DNA of 64,000 nucleotides from Streptomyces brevispora (GTDB lineage Bacteria; Actinomycetota; Actinomycetes; Streptomycetales; Streptomycetaceae). The first letter of the stretch is position 1. Every line of letters starts with the position of its first letter. The position numbers and the translations under genes are program-made. Below are positions 8,560 to 15,947 of the stretch, in pieces. The notes beneath the pieces were generated by a model, which was given only the letters and a program-made list of their open reading frames with translations, did no database searches and was not told the DNA's origin. The stretch spans positions 682,001-746,000 of the forward strand of contig NZ_VIWW01000001.1 in NCBI RefSeq assembly GCF_007829885.1. The letters run 5' to 3'.

Positions 8560-9870
8560 TCACCAGACGCGTACCGACCCGCCCGGCGCGAACGCGGGGC
8601 TGGTCGCGCCCGCGGGAACCTCCTTCAGGGGTTCGGCGATCTCCTCGACCGTCGGGCCGACGACGGCGGCGACACGGTCCAGCCCCGCCAGGTCGAATCC
8701 GTAGACGCGGGCGGCGTTGCCGCCGGTCATGGCCGCGATCTCGGCGGGCGGCAGCCCGGCGTACGCGATCCGCAGGCCTTCTCGTGAGTACGGGGCGGTG
8801 CCCTCGTCGTGCGGGTAGTCGCTGCCCCACATGATCTTGTCGAGGCCGATCCGGTCGCGCAGCGGGACCTCGTGCGGGCGCATGAAACTGGCGCCCACGT
8901 AGCAGTTGTCGCGCCACACCGCGCTGGGGCTCGCGCCCATCGAACCGGCCAGCCCCGCACCGAACTTGGACTCCGCCGTGGCCGCCCGGGCGGCCGATGC
9001 GACGAGCCGGCCGTGGTAGTAGTCGAGCATCTCCATGATGCCCGGGATCCAGCCGGAGCCCTGTTCGGTGAGGACGAGCCTCAGACCGGGGTGGCGGCGG
9101 AACGCGCCGCCGAAGATCAGGTGCCACAACGCCCGGTGCGAGAACCAGGTGGTCTCCACCATGAAGACGGCGCGGGCCGCGGGTTCGTCGCCCAGCGGCG
9201 GGGAGGCGGAGCCGCCGTGGTGGTTGACCGGTACGTCCAGTTCCGCGCAGACCGCCCAGAGCGGGTCGTACGCCGGGGAGTACAGCTCCGGTACGCCGGA
9301 GCCCGGTGGGGCGCCCGGCAGCAGGATGCCGCCGGTGAGTCCGGCCTCCTTGGTGCGGCGGACCTCGCGGGCCGCCTCGGCCGGGTCGTTGAGGAGGATC
9401 TGCGCGACGCCCGCACGCCGGCCGGGCGCGGCCGCGCAGAAGTCGGCGAGCCAGCGGTTGTGGGCCCGCAGCCCGGCCCAACGCTGTTCGTACTCCGCGC
9501 GGGAGGGTGCGGGGGCCATCAGGGAGGCGGAGGGGAAGAAGGGCGGGATGGTGTTGGGGAAGACGACCTCGGCGACGATGCCGTCCGCCTCCAGGTCGGC
9601 GAGCCGGCGGGCCGAGTTCCAGTTGCGGTCGGCGGTGTCGGCCACCAGGTCCTCGTACGGATTGACGTACGTGGCCGCCCAGGCGTCGAAGTCGTCGTGG
9701 TGCTCCGACTCCAGGTACGGCTTGTAGTCGAGGAGGTCGGCGCCGGCGTGGCAGTCGGCGGAGATGACGGTGTAGCGGTCCGCCGGGCCGCCCCCGGGAC
9801 CCGCCGGGCCGCCTCCAGGACCCGCCGAGACGCTCTCGGGGTCTGTCACAGCGCCCTCGGGATCCGTCAT
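8560..9870 (-). CDS. amidohydrolase family protein (ACMSD-like TIM barrel), copy A
   Basis: 436 residues from the ATG at 9868-9870, which overlaps the stop of copy B by 4 nt. Metal-site elements: the N-terminal DxH (ISADCHAG), NHHGG in the middle, and MWGSDYPHDEG near the C-terminus, the amidohydrolase-2 pattern typical of decarboxylases and hydrolases of unsaturated acids. A short Gly/Pro-rich repeat (GPGGGPAGPGGGPA) lies before the barrel. It is clearly a paralogue of copy B. Substrate unknown; the adjacent acetoacetate-decarboxylase-like and SDR genes suggest a catabolic route. Confidence 0.85.
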   Translation of the reverse strand: MTDPEGAVTDPESVSAGPGGGPAGPGGGPADRYTVISADCHAGADLLDYKPYLESEHHDDFDAWAATYVNPYEDLVADTADRNWNSARRLADLEADGIVAEVVFPNTIPPFFPSASLMAPAPSRAEYEQRWAGLRAHNRWLADFCAAAPGRRAGVAQILLNDPAEAAREVRRTKEAGLTGGILLPGAPPGSGVPELYSPAYDPLWAVCAELDVPVNHHGGSASPPLGDEPAARAVFMVETTWFSHRALWHLIFGGAFRRHPGLRLVLTEQGSGWIPGIMEMLDYYHGRLVASAARAATAESKFGAGLAGSMGASPSAVWRDNCYVGASFMRPHEVPLRDRIGLDKIMWGSDYPHDEGTAPYSREGLRIAYAGLPPAEIAAMTGGNAARVYGFDLAGLDRVAAVVGPTVEEIAEPLKEVPAGATSPAFAPGGSVRVW

Positions 9871-11147
9871 GACGCCCCCAGGACCGGGAAGTCGTGGTCG
9901 GTCAGCCAGTGCCTGCCGACCTCGCGCGAGCGTGCCCAGGAGGCCTCGACCGCCGTCTGGTCGGCGCTCTGGCCCAGGTCGGCGGGGGTCGGGCCGATGC
10001 GGGCGGCGAGCGGGGCGAGCTTGTCCGTGTCGAAGCCGAAGACCTCGGCGGCGGCCAGGCCCAGCATCCGGCGGGTCTCGGTGACGGGGATGTCGTGGAA
10101 GGTGGTGCGCAGCCAGTTCGCGGTGTTCGGCCAGGTGCCCTCGGGGTGCGGGAAGTCGCTGCCCCAGAGGATGTTGTCCACGCCGATCTCGTACCGCTGG
10201 GCGAGCTCGCGGCGCTTGGTGTTGGTGGCGCAGACGAACACCTGGCGGTCGAGGTACTCGTGCGGCGGGCGCTTCAGTTCGGCGAACGGGGAGAGTTTCT
10301 TGCCACCGTGGGCGCCGAGGTAGAGGCGGTCCATGAACCAGAGCAGGTTCGGCAGCCACCAGCAGCCGGACTCGGCGACGCCGAACTTCAGCCCGGGGTG
10401 GCGTTCGAAGGCGCCGGACCAGAGGAGGAACCAGAGCGGGCGGGACGGCCACCAGGTGACCTCGGAGACGTAGATGCCGAGGTGGTCGCCGTACTCGTGC
10501 CGCGGCGCCGCCCCGGAGTGGGTGACGATCGGCATGCCGGTCTCCGCGGCGGCCGCCCAGACGGAGTCGTAGCGGCGGTCGTGGTACGGGGCCTTGTCCA
10601 CCCACATGGAGGGGATCATCAGGGCACCGAGGCCGGACTCCTTCGCCCGGTGGATCTCGGCGACGACCCGTCCGGTCTCGCCGGTGACGGGCAGCAGGGC
10701 GACCCCGCAGTGGCGTTCGGGGTGCTGCGAGACGAAGTCGGCGAGCCAGCGGTTGTGGGCCTGCGCGCCGGCCATGCCCAGCTCCGGGTCCTGGTCGCCG
10801 GAGAGGCCGAGACCGACGCCGAAGGGGGCCGCGGTGCGGCTGTCGACGGCGTCCGCGTCGGGGAAGACGACCTCGGCCGCCACGCCGTCGCCGTCGAGTT
10901 CCCTGAGCCGCTGGGCGGAGTCCCAGCCGCCCCTGAGGCCTTCCTCGTTGTCCTGGAACCAGGTGTCGGCGAAGGCCTCGTTGCGGACGCCGAGGCGGGT
11001 CATCTCCTCGCGGCGGCGGTCGCGGCCGGCGAGGAAGTCGTCGAACTCCCGGTGCAAGCGGCGGTCGAGGTAGGGCCGGTACTCCTCGGTGGGCAGTCCG
11101 GCATGACAGTCGGAGGAGATGATCAGGTACGGGTCGTCATCAGTCAT
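9867..11147 (-). CDS. amidohydrolase family protein (ACMSD-like TIM barrel), copy B
   Basis: 426 residues with ISSDCHAG (DxH metal ligands), THSGAAP, and LWGSDFPHPEG. Paralogous to copy A along most of its length: both carry AEVVFP, AHNRWLADF and GAFxRHPGL. Two tandem paralogues that are translationally coupled may form a heteromer or perform successive steps. It starts 10 nt after the SDR stop. The reaction, decarboxylation or C-C/C-N hydrolysis, cannot be told from sequence. Confidence 0.85.
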   Translation of the reverse strand: MTDDDPYLIISSDCHAGLPTEEYRPYLDRRLHREFDDFLAGRDRRREEMTRLGVRNEAFADTWFQDNEEGLRGGWDSAQRLRELDGDGVAAEVVFPDADAVDSRTAAPFGVGLGLSGDQDPELGMAGAQAHNRWLADFVSQHPERHCGVALLPVTGETGRVVAEIHRAKESGLGALMIPSMWVDKAPYHDRRYDSVWAAAAETGMPIVTHSGAAPRHEYGDHLGIYVSEVTWWPSRPLWFLLWSGAFERHPGLKFGVAESGCWWLPNLLWFMDRLYLGAHGGKKLSPFAELKRPPHEYLDRQVFVCATNTKRRELAQRYEIGVDNILWGSDFPHPEGTWPNTANWLRTTFHDIPVTETRRMLGLAAAEVFGFDTDKLAPLAARIGPTPADLGQSADQTAVEASWARSREVGRHWLTDHDFPVLGAS

Positions 11148-11157
11148 CGCTCACTCC

Positions 11158-12042
11158 TCAGTCGAGTATGAAGCTCTCCAGGTACGACGGGTTGGACCGG
11201 TCGAGCATCGACTGCGACCTGGCGCGGATCTGCCGGTCGCTGTGCTCGCTGTCCGGCAGCATCCAGAAACGGTCGGCGCGGATGCCGTCCACGACGGTCG
11301 CGGCGACGTCCTCCACGGGGGTGAACTCCACCTCGTGGCCCGCCGACTTCATCGCGCTCTCCCACTGGCCGAGGCTGCGGTACGGGGTCCGGCGCGGGCG
11401 CTCCTTGGCGTAGCGCTCGGGGCGGTTGCGGTGGGACTCCCACAGTCCGGTGCGCAGCATGTGCGGGCCGGGGAAGAGGACCGAGGCGCCGATCGCCGCG
11501 TTCTCCGCCCGCAGGTGCGCGTACAGCGATTCGGTCATGGTGACGACGGCGGACTTGGTGACCGCGTACACGGAGGCGGTGGGCAGCGGGGCGATCCCGC
11601 CGTCGCCGGAGGAGGTGTTGACGACATGGCCGGGGGCGCCGTCCGCGAGCATGCGCGGCACGAAGGCCTGGATGCCGTGGAAGACACCCCACACGTTGAC
11701 CGCGAAGGCCCACTTCCAGTCGTTCGGTTCGTGCTCCCACATCCGGCCCTCGGCGCCCGATCCGACCCCGGCGTTGTTGCACAGCACGTGCACGGCACCG
11801 AAGGTGTCGTACGCGGCTTCGGCGAGCGCCTGTACGGAGTCGCGTTCGCTGACGTCGACGACCCTGGCCAGCACCCGTGCCCCGTCCGCGCGGAGTTCAC
11901 CGGCGGCCCGGTCGAGCGCGCCCTCCTCCACATCGGCGAGCACGACGTTCAGCCCCTCGGCCGCGAATCGGCGTGCCATCGCGAGACCGATTCCGCTCGC
12001 GGCCCCGGTGACGACGGCGGTCCGGCCCTCCTCCAGCCTCAT
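11158..12042 (-). CDS. SDR family NAD(P)-dependent oxidoreductase
   Basis: 294 residues from ATG 12040-12042. Classical SDR motifs are present: TGAASGIG cofactor loop, NNAGVGS, catalytic Ser in VVNTSSGDGG, and YAVTK as the YxxxK pair. Asp in VVLADVEEG after the second strand favours NAD(H). The C-terminal extension of about 60 residues is longer than in minimal SDRs. It overlaps the upstream acetoacetate-decarboxylase-like gene by 4 nt and is part of the TetR-controlled operon. Confidence 0.9.
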   Translation of the reverse strand: MRLEEGRTAVVTGAASGIGLAMARRFAAEGLNVVLADVEEGALDRAAGELRADGARVLARVVDVSERDSVQALAEAAYDTFGAVHVLCNNAGVGSGAEGRMWEHEPNDWKWAFAVNVWGVFHGIQAFVPRMLADGAPGHVVNTSSGDGGIAPLPTASVYAVTKSAVVTMTESLYAHLRAENAAIGASVLFPGPHMLRTGLWESHRNRPERYAKERPRRTPYRSLGQWESAMKSAGHEVEFTPVEDVAATVVDGIRADRFWMLPDSEHSDRQIRARSQSMLDRSNPSYLESFILD

Positions 12043-12839
12043 CGGACGCTCCCTTCGGGCGGGCCGTCGTGGATCTGCTGCGGATCGTCGTAGCGCTGGT
12101 GGACGTACGGCAGCAGCGCGTCGGCGCTGACCCGCTCCACGGCCCTGCCCTGCTGGTCGCTGGTCTTCTCGCCGATGGTGAGTTCGATCAGCCTGCGGAC
12201 GGGGAGGTCGGCGACCGGGTCGTACATGGACTCGCGCAGCACCACGTCGCCGGTGATCCGCTCCAGTCTGCGGAACTTCTCGTTCCGGGTGCAGTGGATC
12301 AGTACGGGTCCGGAGTCGAAGCCCTCGCCGTCCACGGCGGGCAGGAACTTGAAGTAGAAGTCGAGCTTGGTGACCGGTTCGGGCAGCGGGAGCGGTTCGC
12401 CGACCGCGCCGCGGATCTCGACGAAGGCGATGCCGTGGCGGACAAGCCGGGCCCGGACGACAAGGCCGTCGCGTTCGACGCTCACCTCGCCGAGCTTCTT
12501 CGGTTCGCCGAACACCTCGCGGCCGCCGGTCAGCGCCCGTTCGTGGGTCATCGGCATGACCAGCGGATACCAGCCCTCGTGCCCGTCGTGGACGGCGGCG
12601 ACGGCGACGGAGCCCGCGCCGAGCGGATAGCCCGGGAGGTCGACCTTGCTGATACTGGCCCGGACGAGCGGGCGCCCGGAGGGTTTCAGGGGCGGCGGCA
12701 GGACGGCCGCCACCGCGTCGGGGTCGCTCTCCCAGAGGGCGGTGACGCCGGTCGACCAGATGTCGGGGAGCCTGGAGCGGGCCTCGCGGGATGCCGCGAT
12801 CTCGGCCTCGGTGCGCGCGCCGTACCGTACACGTGCCAT
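12039..12839 (-). CDS. acetoacetate decarboxylase family protein
   Basis: 266 residues from ATG 12837-12839 (MARVRYGARTEAE). The GEPKKLGEV motif carries the Lys pair used for Schiff-base formation in acetoacetate decarboxylase, and FVEIRGAVGEPLP matches the family beta-cone. Members decarboxylate beta-keto acids or act as aldolase/dehydratases. As first gene of the leftward operon it lies just downstream of the TetR operator at 12891-12905. Longer in-frame starts reach 13088 but run into the regulator region and are unlikely. Confidence 0.85.
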   Translation of the reverse strand: MARVRYGARTEAEIAASREARSRLPDIWSTGVTALWESDPDAVAAVLPPPLKPSGRPLVRASISKVDLPGYPLGAGSVAVAAVHDGHEGWYPLVMPMTHERALTGGREVFGEPKKLGEVSVERDGLVVRARLVRHGIAFVEIRGAVGEPLPLPEPVTKLDFYFKFLPAVDGEGFDSGPVLIHCTRNEKFRRLERITGDVVLRESMYDPVADLPVRRLIELTIGEKTSDQQGRAVERVSADALLPYVHQRYDDPQQIHDGPPEGSVR

Positions 12840-12890
12840 GCGGTGCCACCCTTCTCGGTTGTCCGCTTCCCGGTTCTCCGTGCCGGGTTC

Positions 12891-12905
12891 TGTAACACAG
12901 TTACA
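12891..12905. promoter_or_regulatory. TetR-type operator, perfect palindrome
   Basis: TGTAACACAGTTACA is an exact inverted repeat (TGTAAC / GTTACA around ACA) in the 127-nt divergent region, 52 nt before the decarboxylase-like start. Its size and placement fit the operator of the adjacent TetR regulator. Confidence 0.7.
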
Positions 12906-12936
12906 CCGGAGACGATGAAGGGTAAATAGGCATGCG

Positions 12937-12951
12937 TGTAACGGAGTTGCG
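12937..12951. promoter_or_regulatory. second, degenerate TetR operator-like site
   Basis: TGTAACGGAGTTGCG keeps the whole left half-site and three of six bases of the right half. Its centre is 46 bp from the first site and 23 bp before the regulator start, consistent with autoregulation. Confidence 0.45.
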
Positions 12952-12966
12952 GAGCCAGGAGGAGAT

Positions 12967-13623
12967 GTGGCGCGATCGGCGCTGACCCGTGAGGAGGTCC
13001 TCGTGACCGCCGCCGGACTGGTGCGGCAGCACGGTCCGCAGAGCCTCACCATGCGCAGCCTGGCCACCGAACTGGGCACCGCCGTCACCTCGATCTACTG
13101 GCACGTCGGCAACCGCGAGTCGCTGCTGGACGCCCTCGTCGAGCGCACCGTCCAGGAGATGGGCACCCTGCGCCCCACCGGCCGGGCCCCGGCAGCCCGG
13201 ATCGTCTCCGTGGCCCGCGGGCTGCGCCGTGAGCTGCGCGCCCGCCCGCATCTCATCGCGATGGTCCACGAACGGGGGCTGACGGAACGGATGTTCCTGC
13301 CGGCGCAGCAGGCGCTCGTCCATGAGGTGCACGCCGCCGGGCTCCGCGGCGCGCGGGCGGCGGGCGCGGTCCGGGCGGTGCAGTTCCACACCGTCGGCTT
13401 CCTGCTGGTGGAGCGCAACCGGGAGCGGTCCCCCGTCCAGTCACCGGCCGAGGGCGATCTGTGGAGCGCGTCGACGGCGGGCGGCGATCCGGCACTGGCC
13501 CGCGCGCTGACCCGGCCCGCCGACCCGGACCGGCTGTTCGCCACCTCCGTACGGGCCCTGGTGGACGGGCTGCTGGCAGGCTCGTCGAAGGAGGGACGGT
13601 CCACCGGCGGGGACCGGGGGTGA
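12967..13623 (+). CDS. TetR family transcriptional regulator
   Basis: 218 residues beginning MARSALTREEVLVTAA (GTG start with AGGAGG 5 nt ahead). The N-terminal helix-turn-helix reads LTMRSLATELGTAVTSIYWHVGNRESLLDAL. The C-terminal ligand domain is alpha-helical and not assignable to a ligand. It is divergent from the amidohydrolase/SDR/decarboxylase operon and separated by a 127-nt region with a perfect palindrome, so it most likely represses that operon and itself and is released by a pathway intermediate. Confidence 0.9.
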   Translation: MARSALTREEVLVTAAGLVRQHGPQSLTMRSLATELGTAVTSIYWHVGNRESLLDALVERTVQEMGTLRPTGRAPAARIVSVARGLRRELRARPHLIAMVHERGLTERMFLPAQQALVHEVHAAGLRGARAAGAVRAVQFHTVGFLLVERNRERSPVQSPAEGDLWSASTAGGDPALARALTRPADPDRLFATSVRALVDGLLAGSSKEGRSTGGDRG

Positions 13624-13669
13624 CGGCCGAATAGGGGACTGTCGGTCGCGGCCCGTATTCTCTGTGACC

Positions 13670-14668
13670 ATGCTCGACGACCGTCAGACCGCAGCACCGT
13701 GGCCGACCGCCTACCCGCAGGGGTACGCGGTCGTCGACGTGGAGACCACCGGACTCGCACGGGACGACCGGATAATCTCCGCCGCCGTCTACCGCCTGGA
13801 CGCGCAGGGCAACGTCGAGGACCACTGGTACACCCTGGTCAACCCGGAGCGGGACCCCGGCCCCGTCTGGATCCACGGGCTGACCAGTGACGTACTCGAA
13901 GGCGCCCCGCTCTTCCCCGAGGTCGCCGCCCAGCTCTCCGAGCGGCTCGCCGACCGCGTCCTGGTCGCGCACAACGCCGCCTTCGACTGGTCGATGCTCG
14001 CCCGGGAGTACGCGCGGGCCTCGGTGATCGCCCCGGTCCAGCAGCGGCTGTGCACCATCGCGCTCTCCAAGGAGCTGCGGCTGCCGCTGCCCAACCACAA
14101 GCTGGAGTCACTGGCCGCGCACTTCGGGGTCGTGCAGCAGCGCGCGCACCACGCGCTGGACGATGCCCGGGTGCTGGCCGAGGCGTTCCGCCCGAGTCTG
14201 CACGCGGCGGCGGACGGCGGGCTGCGGCTGCCGCTGCTGGAGTGCCGGCCGCTGACCGAGTGGTCGGACTCCCCCGTCACCCCGCGGGTCGGCTACCAGG
14301 CCTCGTACGGTGCCCGGACCAGCTGGCGTCCCTCGCGCAAGCGTCCGTCCTGCCCGTATCCGAACCCGGGGCGGTACGAGAAGGACAAGCCTCTGATGCA
14401 GGGCATGCGGGTGGCGTTCTCCGGGGACACCTCGATCGACCGTGAGCTGCTGGAGGACCGGGCGGTGGAGGCCGGGCTGCATGTGGCGACCAGCGTCTCC
14501 CGGCTGACCAGTCTGCTCGTGACCAATGACCCGGACGCGGCGACGTCGAAGACGCTGAAGGCCAAGTCGTTCGGCACCCCGATCCTGGAGGAGAGCGCGT
14601 TCACCCATCTCCTGCGGGATGTGGCCGCGTCATCGAAGGGCTCGTCGCCGGCGCCGTCATCGGAGTGA
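13670..14668 (+). CDS. DEDDh 3'-5' exonuclease with C-terminal BRCT domain
   Basis: About 332 residues. The exonuclease domain (residues about 15-170) has VVDVETTGL (catalytic Asp and Glu), HNAAFDWSML and HHALDDARV, as in the DNA polymerase III epsilon family. A linker follows, then a BRCT-like domain (about 240-320: MRVAFSGDTSIDRELLEDRA...VSRLTSLLVTNDPD). Likely a DNA proofreading or repair nuclease. Start: GTG 13664 and ATG 13670 are possible; the -10-like TATTCT at 13656-13661 and the lack of a ribosome site favour a leaderless transcript from ATG 13670. Confidence 0.88.
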   Translation: MLDDRQTAAPWPTAYPQGYAVVDVETTGLARDDRIISAAVYRLDAQGNVEDHWYTLVNPERDPGPVWIHGLTSDVLEGAPLFPEVAAQLSERLADRVLVAHNAAFDWSMLAREYARASVIAPVQQRLCTIALSKELRLPLPNHKLESLAAHFGVVQQRAHHALDDARVLAEAFRPSLHAAADGGLRLPLLECRPLTEWSDSPVTPRVGYQASYGARTSWRPSRKRPSCPYPNPGRYEKDKPLMQGMRVAFSGDTSIDRELLEDRAVEAGLHVATSVSRLTSLLVTNDPDAATSKTLKAKSFGTPILEESAFTHLLRDVAASSKGSSPAPSSE

Positions 14669-14731
14669 ACCGGGGGCGACTCGCCCGCCCGCCGCTCGCC
14701 CGCCGCCGCCTCGCGTCCCACCCTGTGGCGC

Positions 14732-14965
14732 ATGGCACGTTGCGAGGTATGCGGAAACGACTACGGGATGTCCTTCGAAGTGCACGCGCAGGGCGCGGTG
14801 CATGTCTTCGACTGCTTCTCCTGCGCCATTCACCGGATGGCGCCGATCTGTGAGCACTGCCGGGTCCAGGTCATCGGCCAGGGTGTCGAGGTGGACGGGC
14901 ACTGGTTCTGCGGGGGTCACTGCGCCCGCGCGGAGGGGAAGGTGGGGATCATCGACAAAGTCTGA
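14732..14965 (+). CDS. small Cys-rich zinc-binding protein
   Basis: 77 residues with CEVCGND, CFSCAIH, CEHCR and FCGGHC: eight Cys plus His, enough for two zinc sites of treble-clef/ribbon type. This arrangement is common in streptomycetes as an unnamed conserved protein, sometimes labelled metallothionein-like. No ribosome site is obvious before ATG 14732; a short GGGGC/GCCCC hairpin follows at 14971-14983. Function unknown; it lies between a nuclease and SURF1, and a link to metal supply for the oxidase is only a guess. Confidence 0.8.
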   Translation: MARCEVCGNDYGMSFEVHAQGAVHVFDCFSCAIHRMAPICEHCRVQVIGQGVEVDGHWFCGGHCARAEGKVGIIDKV

Positions 14966-15013
14966 GCACCGGGGCGCCGCCCCGCTTCCCCCACCCCCTG
15001 CGCGAGGCACCCC

Positions 15014-15853
15014 ATGACGCAGTTGTACCGTCATGGGGTGTACCGCTTCCTGTTGACCCGGCAGTGGCTGATCCTCGCCCTCCTTGCCCTCGTCATGATT
15101 CCCACGATGGTCGAGCTGGGCTTCTGGCAGCTGCACCGGCATGAGCACAAGGTCGCGCAGAACTCCCTGATCTCGCACAACCTCAAGGCGAAGCCGGTTC
15201 CGGTCGCCGCGCTCACCTCCCCCGGCCACACCGTCCCGCGCTCCGACTACTGGCGTGCGGTGAAGGCCACCGGAACGTACGACGAGAAGCACCAGGTCGT
15301 GGTGCGCCGCAGGACCTCCACCGACGGCAGCATCGGCTTCCACGTACTGGTCCCGTTCGACCTCAGGGGCGGCGGCACGGTGATGATCAACCGTGGCTGG
15401 ATCCCCACCGCCGACGACCAGCGCGCCTTCCCCGACGTACCGGCCGCGCCGAAGGGCGAAGTGACCGTCACCGGGCGGCTCAAGGCCGACGAGACGACGG
15501 GCAGCAGCGGCATCAAGGACCTCTCGGACCTGCCGGACCGCCAGGTGATGCTGATCAACAGCGCCGAGCAGTCCAAGCTGCTCTCCCGGCCGGTCCTCGG
15601 CGGCTACCTGGAGCAGACCGGGCCCGTACCGTCCGGCGACACCCCCGAGCTGATCGAGGCTCCCGACGACAGCTCCATCGGCCCGCACATGGCGTACGCC
15701 GTGCAGTGGTGGCTGTTCGCCGCCGGTGTTCCGGTCGGTTATGTGGTGCTGGCCCGCCGCGAGAAGCGCGACCTGGTGGCGGCAGCGGCCGCGGCCGCCG
15801 ACGCGCAGGCCGCCCCGGCCGAGCCCGGAACGCCCGAGCCCGCGAAGGCCTGA
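15014..15853 (+). CDS. SURF1 family cytochrome oxidase biogenesis protein
   Basis: 279 residues with the SURF1 layout: N-terminal membrane helix (LILALLALVMIPTMVELGFWQ), a large extracytoplasmic domain with YWRAVKATGTYD and MINRGWIPT, and a C-terminal helix (WWLFAAGVPVGYVVLARREK). SURF1 helps insert heme a into the aa3 oxidase. The Ala-rich tail after residue 255 is low complexity. A short stem-loop overlaps its stop and should terminate it. Confidence 0.9.
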   Translation: MTQLYRHGVYRFLLTRQWLILALLALVMIPTMVELGFWQLHRHEHKVAQNSLISHNLKAKPVPVAALTSPGHTVPRSDYWRAVKATGTYDEKHQVVVRRRTSTDGSIGFHVLVPFDLRGGGTVMINRGWIPTADDQRAFPDVPAAPKGEVTVTGRLKADETTGSSGIKDLSDLPDRQVMLINSAEQSKLLSRPVLGGYLEQTGPVPSGDTPELIEAPDDSSIGPHMAYAVQWWLFAAGVPVGYVVLARREKRDLVAAAAAAADAQAAPAEPGTPEPAKA

Positions 15854-15871
15854 CGGCGTGTCGGCGCCGTC
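15852..15871 (+). terminator. stem-loop at the SURF1 stop
   Basis: GACGGCG (15852-15858) pairs with CGCCGTC (15865-15871) around TGTCGG. The hairpin begins within the stop codon, an arrangement typical of compact terminators. Confidence 0.5.
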
Positions 15872-15947
15872 GCCCGCCGGGGTGACTCCGGCCTCACGTA
15901 TGACAACGGCTGCTTAGCGGGGGCCAGGTTCGGGAACACGCCAGAAC

